From Hyphococcus sp. (GTDB lineage: Bacteria; Pseudomonadota; Alphaproteobacteria; Caulobacterales; Parvularculaceae): DNA of 64,000 nucleotides. The DNA lies in the NCBI GenBank assembly GCA_013002535.1, contig JABDJK010000012.1, positions 1 through 64,000 of the forward strand, read 5' to 3'. Positions 10,725 to 18,978 of the stretch are shown here, piece by piece (positions within the stretch are counted from its first letter, which is position 1; each line of letters begins with the position of its first letter). The notes under the pieces are model-generated. The model did no database searches and was not told the DNA's origin. It saw nothing but the letters and a program-made list of their open reading frames with translations. The translations under genes and the position numbers were made by a program.

Positions 10725-11410
10725 AGATAATTGATACGCCGTCACCGAATTTCGATGATCGAGGCCGCGCGATTGATATGATTGTGTTGCACTATACCGG
10801 CATGACATCCGGCAAGGCGGCGCTAGACCGGCTTCGCGATGAAGAAACAAACGTCAGCGCACATTATCTGGTTGAAGAAAATGGCGACGTCTATCGGCTC
10901 GTCGATGAAGGAAATCGCGCTTGGCATGCGGGTTTATCAAGCTGGCAAGGCGACACCGAAACGAACGCTCGTTCTATCGGTATTGAGATCGTCAATCCCG
11001 GTCACGAGTTTGGTTATCGTGATTTTCCGGAAGCGCAGGTGGGCGCAGTTATTGATCTCGTGGCAGACATTCGAATTCGCCGCGAAATTTCGCCAGCGCT
11101 GGTGCTTGGTCACTCCGATGTCGCGCCGCGCCGCAAGGAAGATCCGGGCGAGAAGTTTCCATGGGGACTGCTCGCGGCGAACGGGCATTGCATCACGCCA
11201 TTCAATGGTGAGGGCAATGCAAACATATCTTATGAGGATGCTTTGGCCGCCCTAAGCGATATAGGATATGATGCGCCCGCCGGCGATCACGCTGCAGCGC
11301 TGTTGGCGTTTCAGCGGCGCTTCAGTCCGCAAGCATTGGGGCAAGGGTTTAATGGCGTTACGAAAGCAGCGTTGATTTATGCGCGCGACGCTAAAGCGTT
11401 AGTGGCTTGA
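10721..11410 (+). CDS. N-acetylmuramoyl-L-alanine amidase (AmpD/AmiD type)
   Basis: The 229-aa product has an Amidase_2 domain (about residues 15-145) with expected zinc ligands His24 (IVLHYT), His131 (GHSDVAP) and Asp141 (KEDPG). It also carries SIGIEIVNPG with the likely catalytic Glu89, and a C-terminal peptidoglycan-binding-like helical domain (about 165-225, ending LIYARDA). The enzyme cleaves the muramyl-peptide bond during cell-wall turnover or recycling. No signal peptide is visible, which favours cytoplasmic recycling of anhydro-muropeptides (AmpD role), although AmiD proteins share this domain layout. Its 3' end overlaps the convergent next gene by 20 bases. Confidence 0.88.
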   Translation: MKIIDTPSPNFDDRGRAIDMIVLHYTGMTSGKAALDRLRDEETNVSAHYLVEENGDVYRLVDEGNRAWHAGLSSWQGDTETNARSIGIEIVNPGHEFGYRDFPEAQVGAVIDLVADIRIRREISPALVLGHSDVAPRRKEDPGEKFPWGLLAANGHCITPFNGEGNANISYEDALAALSDIGYDAPAGDHAAALLAFQRRFSPQALGQGFNGVTKAALIYARDAKALVA

Positions 11411-11933
11411 TATTCGGCTTGACCCATTCGTGGCGGGCCTTCACCGAAAACAAAACATTTTTCGTCCAGAATTCGAACAGCCAATCGCTCTTGCCGAATT
11501 TAGTCGCAAACAAACGATTGCAAACTTCATAGACGGGCGGATTGTCATTTTGCGCTTCGAGAAACAAGCGCGCGATGACCAGCGATCCTTGCGTAATCGT
11601 TTCGTGATAGCCGGCGCTGTCCGTATTCTCGCCGCCAACCGAATTGTTGAACCGCTGAATCATATTCGGCATGTCGCGCTCGGCATCTATGTCGGGACGT
11701 TGCATAATAATATAAAAGGCGCCGGCCCAGTGCGCGCCGTGGGTCCATTCTTTTTCCGACAGCTCGCAGGCTATGAACCTTTCAACGAGGCGCTCGACCT
11801 CGGCGTCGCTTGAGAAATGATAAAGCGCTGCAGGCACGACAATCTCTTCTTGGAAAATGACCGCGTTCAATAGCGCCAACGACGCCTGTTGAAAAGCGCC
11901 GGGGTGGTTGATCGCGACCCAAATCCCGCGCAT
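11391..11933 (-). CDS. Conserved protein of unknown function (WTHxAH / GYHET motifs)
   Basis: The product is 180 aa. It contains EKEWTHGAHWAGAFYI (about residues 60-75) and GGENTDSAGYHETIT (about 100-115). I recognise these paired His-containing motifs from a widespread uncharacterised bacterial family, but I know no function for it. The conserved histidines suggest a metal or nucleotide site; that is inference. ATG 11933 is preferred over GTG 11942 because a GATAGG sequence lies at suitable distance before it. The gene is divergent from the following serine hydrolase and convergent with the amidase, overlapping it by 20 bases. Confidence 0.75.
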   Translation of the reverse strand: MRGIWVAINHPGAFQQASLALLNAVIFQEEIVVPAALYHFSSDAEVERLVERFIACELSEKEWTHGAHWAGAFYIIMQRPDIDAERDMPNMIQRFNNSVGGENTDSAGYHETITQGSLVIARLFLEAQNDNPPVYEVCNRLFATKFGKSDWLFEFWTKNVLFSVKARHEWVKPNIKPLTL

Positions 11934-11970
11934 CTTGAACACCTATCCAAATTGTAAAAGGCGGGGCGGG

Positions 11971-13641
11971 ATGAAAGTCGATCGCAGAACATTTATGGCG
12001 GGCAGCGCAGTTTTGGCCGCGGCGGGAACGGCGAGCGCGTCAACACAGACCAGTGGCGGCGGGGTTGCCGAAAAGAAAGCCCTGGATAAACTGGAAGACT
12101 ATATCAATCAGCACCGCGCGGACTGGGGCATTCCCGGCATGACGGCCTGTGTTGTTAACCGCGACGGTTTCGAGGGGATTATCTGTTCGGGATTTGCGGA
12201 TGTTGACAAGGACGTTCGCGTTGGCCCCGATCATCTCTTTCAAGTTGGTTCCATAACAAAAATGATGACCGCGCTCACCGCATGGTCCCTCATTGATGAA
12301 GGCACGTTGTCGCCGGAAACGCGATTGCGTGATGCTATGCCGGAAATCAAAGTGCAGGGCGGTGACGAGATCACGCTGCAACACCTTCTCAACCACACAT
12401 CCGGCCTGCCGCGCAGCATCAATATGTATCACGACGACGGCTTATGGACCGGCCCGGCAGCGGGAACGCATTACGCTTACAGCAATCTTGGCTACCGGCT
12501 TGCCGGCGCTATCGTCGCGCGTGCGGACGGTAGATCATATCCGAAATGTGTTGAAGAACGCGTTTTGCGCCCGATCGGCATGATAAATTCGGTTGGCGCT
12601 ATGCGCAGTATAGATCGCCCGCGTTACGCAAAAGGCTATCAACCATTATTGCTGGACCGCCCTTCGGCGCGCCCCGCGCCAATGGTCGATGCGCCCTGGG
12701 TTGATTTTGACGGCGCCTCCGGTTGCGTCGCGGCAACTGCTAGCGACATGGCGAAGTTTTTAAAATTCCTTCTGGGCCTTGCCGAAGGTAAAGGCGGCGA
12801 TGTTTTCTCAGATGAAACGGCGGTTCGCTTTCTCGCTGACCCGGCGTCAAGAAACGGCAATGGGTTCTACGGAAATGGCGTCTCTCGCGTAAAATATGGC
12901 GGCCGCGATTACCTTCATCATACCGGCGGAATGGTCTCGTTTTCTTCTGCGCTTCACGTTGATCCGGAAGCGGGCGTTGCGGCGTTCGCGTCCGGTAATG
13001 TTCACTACGCGCGTGATTACCGCCCGCGTGATGTTACGATCCTCGGTTGCCGACTATTGCATGCAGCAACAACCGGCGTAGCCTTATCAAGCGGGCGATC
13101 AACAAAATCGAGCGTATCTGAACCGTCGAAATACGCCGGGGTCTATACATCGGAAGGCGGCGACAGTTTCGAAATCGCCGCTGCCAGCAATTCCATTTCT
13201 ATGCATCGCAGCGGCGCCAGCGCAGCCATGCAATCCATCGGATCGAATTACTTCCAATGCGACGATCCGGCATTTGCAGAAACTGGTCTGCATTTCGAAT
13301 TGAAAGAGGGAAAAGCAATTCGCGCCTGGGCCGGGGGCGTCGAATATCTCACTTACCCGTCGACAGGATATAAAGAAACGCCTGCAGCTGTCGCTGGGCT
13401 CGAAGGCTATTACGACAATGATGACCGATGGGGCCTTCCGACCCGCGTATTCGCGCGCGGCGACAAGCTTTGTCTGACGAGCGCCAACTATACCAGTATG
13501 TGGCGACGCAAAGATAATGGCGATTGGCGCCTTGATACCGGCGGCCCGTCGGCGGAGTGGCTGAGGTTCGATACATTTATTGATGGAAAACCACAGCGTG
13601 TGATTGGTTCCGGAGAGGTTTCCTACCGCCGTTTCAGCTAA
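11971..13641 (+). CDS. Serine hydrolase of the beta-lactamase/PBP4*/CubicO family, exported
   Basis: The 556-aa protein has a twin-arginine-like signal peptide (DRRTFMAGSAVLAAAGTASA, cleavage near residue 24). The serine beta-lactamase fold spans about residues 40-390: SITK with nucleophile Ser94 and Lys97, the YSN motif in YAYSNLGYRLAG, and HTGG in YLHHTGGMVSF replacing KTG. A further C-terminal region of about 150 residues resembles the lipocalin-like tails found in this group. Members are esterases, D-aminopeptidases or D,D-peptidases; the exact substrate is unknown. ATG 11971 has GGCGGGGCGGG upstream and gives the signal peptide; ATG 11908 lies inside the divergent neighbour. Confidence 0.85.
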   Translation: MKVDRRTFMAGSAVLAAAGTASASTQTSGGGVAEKKALDKLEDYINQHRADWGIPGMTACVVNRDGFEGIICSGFADVDKDVRVGPDHLFQVGSITKMMTALTAWSLIDEGTLSPETRLRDAMPEIKVQGGDEITLQHLLNHTSGLPRSINMYHDDGLWTGPAAGTHYAYSNLGYRLAGAIVARADGRSYPKCVEERVLRPIGMINSVGAMRSIDRPRYAKGYQPLLLDRPSARPAPMVDAPWVDFDGASGCVAATASDMAKFLKFLLGLAEGKGGDVFSDETAVRFLADPASRNGNGFYGNGVSRVKYGGRDYLHHTGGMVSFSSALHVDPEAGVAAFASGNVHYARDYRPRDVTILGCRLLHAATTGVALSSGRSTKSSVSEPSKYAGVYTSEGGDSFEIAAASNSISMHRSGASAAMQSIGSNYFQCDDPAFAETGLHFELKEGKAIRAWAGGVEYLTYPSTGYKETPAAVAGLEGYYDNDDRWGLPTRVFARGDKLCLTSANYTSMWRRKDNGDWRLDTGGPSAEWLRFDTFIDGKPQRVIGSGEVSYRRFS

Positions 13642-13680
13642 TGCTTGACCCGCATCGTTCCCCGCGCCACATCTTTTCGC

Positions 13681-14078
13681 GCCAGACGGTCGGACGGCCG
13701 CGTCGGGTTTCAAAACCTGCCGAGGAAAGTCCGGGCTCCATGGAGGCACGGCGCCGGGTAACGCCCGGCCGGTTTGTTCAGCAATGGGCAGATTGAGGGA
13801 AAGCGCCACAGAAAACGAACCGCTCCGGTCCGCCGGAGTAAGGGTGAAAAGGTGCGGTAAGAGCGCACCGCTTGGCTGGCGACAGGCAAGGCACGGCAAG
13901 CCCCGCCGGGAGCAAGACCGAATAGGGACGACGCGTCGTTGACAGGTGCGCCTTCGCACCCAGTCGTCCGGGTTGGTTGCTTGAGCGAACGTGCAAGCGT
14001 TTCGTCTAGAGGAATGGTCGTCGCCCGTGTTTACTTTCGGAAACGCGGGTACAGAACCCGGCTTACAGACCGTCTGGC
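13681..14078 (+). ncRNA. rnpB: RNase P RNA (class A)
   Basis: The 5' end GCCAGACGGTC (13681-13691) pairs perfectly with GACCGTCTGGC (14068-14078), the P1 helix. The universal core is present: GAGGAAAGTCCGGGCTCC near 13722 (CR-I/P4 5' side) and ACAGAACCCGGCTTACAG near 14051 (CR-V/P4 3' side), with the GGGTAACGCCCGG and GGTGAAAAGGTGCGGTAAGAG segments between. It is the catalytic RNA that matures tRNA 5' ends. A plausible promoter, TTGACC (13645-13650) with a weak CACATC 17 bases later, would start transcription close to 13681. ORFs crossing this gene on both strands are spurious. Confidence 0.97.
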
Positions 14079-14125
14079 ACTATTATCTACCTGAACTCAT
14101 TGCGCGCAATCCACGCCGATATAGA

Positions 14126-14569
14126 ATGCAAACTATGAAAAGCGAATTCGACTGGCCAGTGGAGAACCCGTACTTGTTACGCAAGCGCGTTACGAAAGAC
14201 GACATTGACGAATATGGCCATGTCAACAATGTGCGCTATGTGGAGTGGGCGGCGGATATTGCCTGGCGGCATTCGCAAACCCTTGGCATCGGCTTTTCAG
14301 ATTACGAGCGCCTCGGCGTCGGCTGCGTCGTCTGGCGTCACGAATTTGATTACAAAAAACCGTTGTTGCCTGACGAAGAGTTTGTCTTGGCGACATGGAT
14401 TTCAGGCAGCGATAAAAGACTGCGCGTCGAGCGCTCCTATGAAATTCGCTCGGCGACGGATGGGAGTTTGAATTTTTCCGGTAAGACGTTATTTGTGACC
14501 ATCGATATGCGGACCGGAAAGCCAGCGCGCATGCCGCAGGAATTCATTGACGCCTATCGCCCCGCCTAG
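14126..14569 (+). CDS. Acyl-CoA thioesterase, 4-hydroxybenzoyl-CoA thioesterase (hotdog) family
   Basis: The 147-aa product shows the single-hotdog signature DIDEYGHVNNVRYVEWAADI (about residues 30-49), with the catalytic Asp/Glu region and the HVNN loop. The beta-sheet segments RHEFDYKKPLLPDEEF and LNFSGKTLFVTIDMRTGKP follow. Such enzymes hydrolyse acyl-CoA or acyl-ACP thioesters; chain specificity is not predictable. The longest open frame reaches back to 13991, inside RNase P RNA, so it cannot all be coding. ATG 14126 and ATG 14135 are the first sensible starts; neither has a strong ribosome binding site. yajQ follows 23 bases later. Confidence 0.85.
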   Translation: MQTMKSEFDWPVENPYLLRKRVTKDDIDEYGHVNNVRYVEWAADIAWRHSQTLGIGFSDYERLGVGCVVWRHEFDYKKPLLPDEEFVLATWISGSDKRLRVERSYEIRSATDGSLNFSGKTLFVTIDMRTGKPARMPQEFIDAYRPA

Positions 14570-14592
14570 AGACAAAGAAAAGGATCATCATC

Positions 14593-15078
14593 ATGCCGTC
14601 ATTTGACGTCGTCTCGGAAGTCGATCTCGCCGAAGCCAAAAACGCCGTCGATAATGTCAGCCGCGAAATATCCACGCGTTATGATTTCAAAGGTTCGAAA
14701 TCGACGATTGAGATCGAGGGCGGCGTCATCACCATTTTCGCCGATGACGATATGAAGCTTCGTCAGATGCACGAAATCCTGCAAGGCAATATGCAAAAGC
14801 GCGGGATCGAACCCGGATCGCTGGACTACCAAAAGGAGGAGCCCGCCGCTGGTCAATCCGTGCGCCAGCGCGTCCTTCTGAAAGAAGGCATCGACAAAGA
14901 ACTGGCGAAAAGCCTTGTGAAGCAGATCAAGGCCGAGAAATTCAAGGTTCAGGTTGCAATTCAGGGCGACGAACTGCGCGTCACTGGCAAGAAACGCGAT
15001 GATCTGCAAGCCGTGATTGCTTTCCTGAAGGGCCTTAAAAACGACCAACCCATGCAATACAAAAATTTCAGGGATTGA
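14593..15078 (+). CDS. yajQ: YajQ family nucleotide-binding protein
   Basis: This 161-aa protein of normal family length begins MPSFDVVSEVDLAEAKNAVD and continues with STRYDFKGSKSTIE. It has the two ferredoxin-like repeats of YajQ (about residues 3-90 and 95-160), the second with VLLKEGIDKELAKSLVKQIK and ending DQPMQYKNFRD. Homologues bind nucleotides, and in Xanthomonas c-di-GMP, influencing transcription; whether this one does is unknown. AAGGA sits upstream of ATG 14593. Confidence 0.97.
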   Translation: MPSFDVVSEVDLAEAKNAVDNVSREISTRYDFKGSKSTIEIEGGVITIFADDDMKLRQMHEILQGNMQKRGIEPGSLDYQKEEPAAGQSVRQRVLLKEGIDKELAKSLVKQIKAEKFKVQVAIQGDELRVTGKKRDDLQAVIAFLKGLKNDQPMQYKNFRD

Positions 15079-15148
15079 TCGGCGCCAAGCCGTCTAGCAA
15101 TGGCGCTTGCCATCGGCTAAGACCGGGGCGCTGAGCAGGAGAATTTGA

Positions 15149-15397
15149 ATGGCCGAAATTGAAGCCGCGTTGATGGATATCATCAAGGAACATGCGGTCG
15201 GATTGACCGATGAATTGACGCGTGAAACGGAAATAAACGCGTTAGGCATCGATTCGTTTTCGGTTGTCGAAATCATCTATGAAGTAGAAGAGCGGCTCGG
15301 CGTTGAAGTGCCGTTTAACGCCAATGAAAACCCATTCGGCGATATGAAGACGGTCGGCGATTTGATCGACGCGCTCAACAAACTCATTAAAAAGTAA
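15149..15397 (+). CDS. Acyl carrier protein (specialised)
   Basis: This 82-aa acidic, helical protein carries the phosphopantetheine attachment motif GIDSFSVVEI at about residues 33-42, Ser36 being the likely attachment site. AGGAG lies 7-8 bases before ATG. It has DSF where housekeeping AcpP has DSL, so it is probably not the main fatty-acid ACP. It lies 6 bases before a ketosynthase gene. An ACP-ketosynthase pair of this kind resembles NodF-NodE and other specialised fatty-acid elongation modules; the product is unknown. Confidence 0.9.
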   Translation: MAEIEAALMDIIKEHAVGLTDELTRETEINALGIDSFSVVEIIYEVEERLGVEVPFNANENPFGDMKTVGDLIDALNKLIKK

Positions 15398-15403
15398 GCA
15401 CCT

Positions 15404-16612
15404 ATGGCCCGCAATGTTGTGGTGACGGGAATGGGTGTCGCGACCCCCATCGGCGTTGATGTCGCGTCATATTGGGACGGATTGTCGAACGGTCGATCCG
15501 GCATAACCAGGCGTGAATATACAGCGGATGATCTCGCCTTGACCGTCGCGTCGGCGCCGATCGACGGCCTTGATGAAAAGCTCAAGGCATTAGGCGCCGG
15601 GACCGCACGGGCAGACCGCGTATCACAACTCGCCGTTTACGCAGCTGAGGAAGCCGTCGCTTCATCCGGTATTGAATTTGAAAACGAAGATTCGCTTCGC
15701 GGCGCCTGCATTATCGGCACCGGCATCGGCGGACAGGCAACCTTCGACAACAGCTATGTCGGCATGTTGCGGCGCGGTCGTCGCCCGCATCCATTGACAA
15801 TTCTACGGGTCATACCGAACGCGCCGGTCAGTCACGTTTCGATCAAGTACAAGCTGCGCGGACCGGCCTTTGCAGTTTCTAGCGCCTGTGCGTCGGGCGC
15901 CCACGCCATCGGCACTTGCGCCGACATTATCAAAAGCGGCGCAGCAGATTATGGTCTTGCCGGCGCCAGCGAGGCGATCTTGTGTTATGGCGCGCTCGAT
16001 GCCTGGCGTTCCATGCACATCATGGCGGACGAGACCTGCCGGCCGTTCTCAAAAAACCGCAATGGATTGGTGATCGGCGAAGGAGCAGGCGTCTTCGTAT
16101 TGGAAGAAGAAGAACACGCTAAAAAACGCGGCGCAAATATTCTGGCGCGCATTGCAGGCTTCGGCATGAACGCCGATGGCAATGATATGATAAATCCGGC
16201 GGTCGAAGGCGCGTCAGGCGCAATGCAGCTTGCGTTGCAAAACGTTGAGATCAACGATCTGTCAGCTGTCTATATAAACGCTCACGGGACGGGCACCTTG
16301 ATGAATGATCCGACCGAAACCAAGGCCATCCGTGATGTGTTCGGTGCGGGCGCCGATGAGCTAATCGTATCTTCAACAAAATCCATGCACGGTCATTTGT
16401 TAGGCGCGGCCGGCGGCATAGAGACTGCGGCCGCGATCTTGGCGCTGAATAACAATGTGGCGCCGCCCACGGTCAACCTTGATGAGCCTGATCCTGAGTG
16501 CGATTTAAATTATGCGCCCAATGAAGCCGTGACACGAAAATTTGATCTTGCGCTTTCAAACTCATTTGCATTTGGCGGTCTGAACGCAGTCATTGCGTTG
16601 GAAGCCGTGTGA
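15404..16612 (+). CDS. Beta-ketoacyl-ACP synthase (FabF/NodE-like)
   Basis: The 402-aa condensing enzyme has the full Cys-His-His triad context: SSACASGAHAIG (nucleophile Cys near residue 166), NAHGTGTLMNDPTET, and STKSMHGHLLGAAGG with the Lys and second His. The closing segment ALSNSFAFGGLNAVIAL is typical of the family. Its overall pattern is closer to NodE than to housekeeping FabF (for example DAWRSMHIMADETCRPFSKNRNGLVIGEGAG). It presumably elongates an acyl chain on the ACP encoded just upstream. No rhizobial nod genes are nearby, so a lipid or secondary-metabolite role is inferred. Confidence 0.9.
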   Translation: MARNVVVTGMGVATPIGVDVASYWDGLSNGRSGITRREYTADDLALTVASAPIDGLDEKLKALGAGTARADRVSQLAVYAAEEAVASSGIEFENEDSLRGACIIGTGIGGQATFDNSYVGMLRRGRRPHPLTILRVIPNAPVSHVSIKYKLRGPAFAVSSACASGAHAIGTCADIIKSGAADYGLAGASEAILCYGALDAWRSMHIMADETCRPFSKNRNGLVIGEGAGVFVLEEEEHAKKRGANILARIAGFGMNADGNDMINPAVEGASGAMQLALQNVEINDLSAVYINAHGTGTLMNDPTETKAIRDVFGAGADELIVSSTKSMHGHLLGAAGGIETAAAILALNNNVAPPTVNLDEPDPECDLNYAPNEAVTRKFDLALSNSFAFGGLNAVIALEAV

Positions 16613-16615
16613 CGC

Positions 16616-16975
16616 CTAAGCGTGCGCTGCTTTGCTTTTCTTTGGCGCAAATTTATTGACGCTGGTGCGCAGCCAGACGAACCCTTTGATCATGACGACC
16701 AGTCCGACATAGCGGACAATGTAAATCCCAAGATCATCCAGAAACGTTTTGAACAAAGCGGCGATTGACGCGTAGATCGATTGAATATCGGCTCCAGAGG
16801 ACGCCATGCCGGTGATCGGCCAGATTGTGCGATCGATCACGAGGGCATAAAAAGCGACCAGCCAGATGTTCGTGCTTTTCTTTGCGAACATGGCGAACAG
16901 GAACGCTATTAAAATCGCTCGGGGCAGGTCGGCGGCCGTAAATCCGATTCCGATGATATATTGTAGATCCTGCAT
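16616..16975 (-). CDS. Small integral membrane protein of unknown function
   Basis: The 119-aa protein has three or four hydrophobic segments (IIGIGFTAADLPRAILIAFLFAMFA, then WLVAFYALVIDRTIWPITGMA, then IYIVRYVGLVVMIKGFVWL) and a basic Lys-rich C-terminus (KFAPKKSKAAH). No family is recognised. ATG 16975 is preferred over GTG 16984 because GAAGG lies 10 bases before it. It faces away from the Ada-like gene, whose promoter region it shares, and converges on the ketosynthase gene with a 3-base gap. Confidence 0.65.
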   Translation of the reverse strand: MQDLQYIIGIGFTAADLPRAILIAFLFAMFAKKSTNIWLVAFYALVIDRTIWPITGMASSGADIQSIYASIAALFKTFLDDLGIYIVRYVGLVVMIKGFVWLRTSVNKFAPKKSKAAHA

Positions 16976-17150
16976 GGCTTTCACCTTCGCATCCGTGGCT
17001 TTTTCGCTAATCTATTAACGTCCGATCAAGGTTAACGCTCGGTAAAGTTTTAGAGGAATTGACCGCAAGATTCGGGTGTTTCCGTGCGATATTCGCCATT
17101 AAAGTCACTCGAATATGGCGAACAGCGACTTGACACTTGGAGAGGGCGAA

Positions 17151-17990
17151 ATGGCCGATAATCTGGCGCCAATAGCCAAGGCGATCGATTTTCTGGTTGA
17201 GGAACGCGACCGGCAGCCGGGGCTGGACGAAACAGCTGAATTTGTGGGCCTGTCGCCGCAGCATTTTCAACGCGTGTTCAAGAAAGGCGCAGGGGTCTCG
17301 CCGAAACGATTTTTGCAATACCTGGCCGCGAATGACGCCAAGGCTGCGCTCGCGCGCGGTGAGAGCGTTTTCGACGCATCGTTGTCAGCGGGGTTGTCCG
17401 GACCATCGCGTTTGCATGATTTGTTTTTAGTGTCTGAAGCTATGACGCCCGGCGCCTATCGCAACAAGGGCGAGGGGTTAACCATTCATTACGGCGCAGC
17501 GGACGGTCCGTTCGGACGCGCAATTATTGGCGCCACCGAAAAAGGAATTTGCTGGTTGAGCTTCGCCGGCGTGAAGAGTGTAGAAGACCAAATCCGAGAG
17601 ATGCAAGAAGATTGGCGCGCTGCGGATTTTGTTAGAGACGATGAGCATATTGCGCCGATTGCGTCGCAGGCATTTGCGTTTGCCTCTAACCAGAATTGTG
17701 ATGGGCAATTGCGTCTACATGTAAAGGGCACAAATTTTCAATTGAAAGTGTGGGAAGCGTTATTGAAAATCCCGGCAGGCGCGCTCGTAACCTATGGCGA
17801 TTTGGCGAACGGCATTGGTAAACCAAAAGCGTCACGCGCCGTCGGCGCTGCGGTCGGCGCCAATATGATTTCACTTCTCATTCCGTGCCACCGCGTTATC
17901 CTAGCGTCCGGCGTTGTCCACAATTATCGTTGGGGCGCCGATCGCAAACGCGCGATTCTAGCGCTCGAACAGGCGCAAGTTGCGGCGTAG
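17151..17990 (+). CDS. Ada-like protein: AraC-type HTH plus O6-methylguanine-DNA methyltransferase
   Basis: The 279-aa product joins an N-terminal AraC-type helix-turn-helix (about residues 5-100, FVGLSPQHFQRVFKKGAGVSPKRF) to an alkyltransferase domain with acceptor Cys246 in IPCHRV, followed by GVVHNYRWG. The transferase repairs O6-alkylguanine by suicidal transfer to that Cys. The N-terminal four-Cys zinc domain of E. coli Ada, which senses phosphotriesters, is absent; this two-domain form is common in alphaproteobacteria. ATG 17151 has GGAGAGGG 4 bases upstream; the longer frame from 17115 lacks such a site. Confidence 0.9.
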   Translation: MADNLAPIAKAIDFLVEERDRQPGLDETAEFVGLSPQHFQRVFKKGAGVSPKRFLQYLAANDAKAALARGESVFDASLSAGLSGPSRLHDLFLVSEAMTPGAYRNKGEGLTIHYGAADGPFGRAIIGATEKGICWLSFAGVKSVEDQIREMQEDWRAADFVRDDEHIAPIASQAFAFASNQNCDGQLRLHVKGTNFQLKVWEALLKIPAGALVTYGDLANGIGKPKASRAVGAAVGANMISLLIPCHRVILASGVVHNYRWGADRKRAILALEQAQVAA

Positions 17991-18009
17991 CGGCTGGTTG
18001 CTCTGCCAA

Positions 18010-18222
18010 TCAGGCGTCACGACCGACAAATTGAATTGCGTCGAGTTCTATGCGTGCGCGCGGTATCAGAAGATCTGATACGACCGTAGTGCGCGCTGGA
18101 ATTGCGTTTGAAAAAACTGAACCGTAAATTTCGTTATAAACAGCAAAATCGTTGGCGTCTGATAGCCAGGCGTTGACTTTGACAATATCTGCGATTCTTG
18201 CGCCGCCAGCCTTTAGTTGCGC
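18010..18222 (-). pseudogene. ridA: ridA (YjgF family) remnant, 5' half missing
   Basis: Read on the minus strand, the frame ending at TGA 18010-18012 gives AQLKAGGARIADIVKVNAWL, then SDANDFAVYNEIYGSVF, IPARTTVV and IELDAIQFVG. This is a good match to the C-terminal half of RidA enamine/imine deaminases, including the active-site Arg in IPART. Upstream in this frame the sequence runs straight into the T-run of the ctrA terminator and there is no start codon, so about 55-60 N-terminal residues are lost. The remaining 70 codons have no stop or frameshift, suggesting a recent deletion. It lies immediately downstream of ctrA on the same strand. Confidence 0.75.
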
Positions 18223-18225
18223 ACA

Positions 18226-18250
18226 GAAAAACCCCCGCCGAAGCGGGGGT
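18226..18250 (-). terminator. Intrinsic terminator of ctrA
   Basis: On the minus strand an 8-bp stem ACCCCCGC / GCGGGGGT with a TTCG tetraloop is followed by TTTTTCT. It lies 27 bases after the ctrA stop and abuts the truncated ridA frame. Confidence 0.93.
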
Positions 18251-18276
18251 CAAACTTAGGTCAGTGCAAGTTTTTA

Positions 18277-18978
18277 TTAGGCGACTGAGGCCGCTTTTTC
18301 TTCCTGTGGGTCGCGCAAAACGTAGCCGCGGCCCCAAACTGTTTCGATATAGTGTTCGCCTTGTGTCGCTGCGGCGAGTTTCTTGCGCAGCTTACAGATA
18401 AAGACGTCGATGATTTTAAGTTCCGGCTCGTCCATGCCGCCATAAAGATGGTTGAGGAACATTTCCTTGGTGAGCGTTGTGCCCTTGCGCAGGGAAAGCA
18501 GCTCAAGCATTTGATATTCTTTGCCGGTCAGGTGAACGCGCTGGCCCGAAACTTCGACGGTTTTTGCGTCGAGGTTCACCGTCAGCGAACCGGTTGTAAT
18601 TACCGATTGTGAATGTCCTTTTGAGCGGCGGACGATTGCGTGAATGCGTGCTACCAATTCGTCTTTGTGGAATGGTTTGGTCATGTAATCGTCTGCGCCA
18701 AAACCGAGGCCGCGAACTTTTGTTTCAATGTCGCCTTGACCCGTCAGAATCAGGATTGGCGTGTTGACCTTGGAAACGCGCAATGACTTGAGCACGTCGA
18801 AGCCGGTCATATCCGGAAGGTTCAAATCAAGAAGGATAATGTCGTAGTCGTAGACTTTGCCGAGATCGACGCCTTCTTCGCCAAGATCTGTTGTGTAACA
18901 ATTGAAGCCATCTGACTTCAGCATCAATTCAATGCTCTGCGCGGTGGCGCCGTCATCCTCGATGAGCAATACCCGCAT
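18277..18978 (-). CDS. ctrA: CtrA cell-cycle master response regulator
   Basis: The 233-aa OmpR-type regulator has receiver residues Glu7/Asp8/Asp9, phospho-acceptor Asp51 ([11 protein letters not shown]), Thr and Lys in LTGQ and MTKPF. Its winged-helix DNA-binding domain has [20 protein letters not shown] and the [20 protein letters not shown] segment that is nearly invariant in CtrA. CtrA-P binds TTAA-N7-TTAA sites and controls division, flagellar and replication genes. The C-terminus ends SVA, close to the short hydrophobic ends that mark CtrA for ClpXP; that role is inferred. Flagellar fliI-fliJ lie about 1.2 kb away. It is closed by its own terminator. Confidence 0.97.
   Translation of the reverse strand: MRVLLIEDDGATAQSIELMLKSDGFNCYTTDLGEEGVDLGKVYDYDIILLDLNLPDMTGFDVLKSLRVSKVNTPILILTGQGDIETKVRGLGFGADDYMTKPFHKDELVARIHAIVRRSKGHSQSVITTGSLTVNLDAKTVEVSGQRVHLTGKEYQMLELLSLRKGTTLTKEMFLNHLYGGMDEPELKIIDVFICKLRKKLAAATQGEHYIETVWGRGYVLRDPQEEKAASVA

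Noticed and set aside
13099-13959. 286-codon minus-strand frame across the end of the serine hydrolase gene and RNase P RNA
   Set aside because: Overlaps two secure features; composition rich in Arg, Cys and Pro with no protein-like pattern.
13991-14125. N-terminal extension of the thioesterase frame
   Set aside because: These codons lie in and just after RNase P RNA; family similarity begins after 14126.
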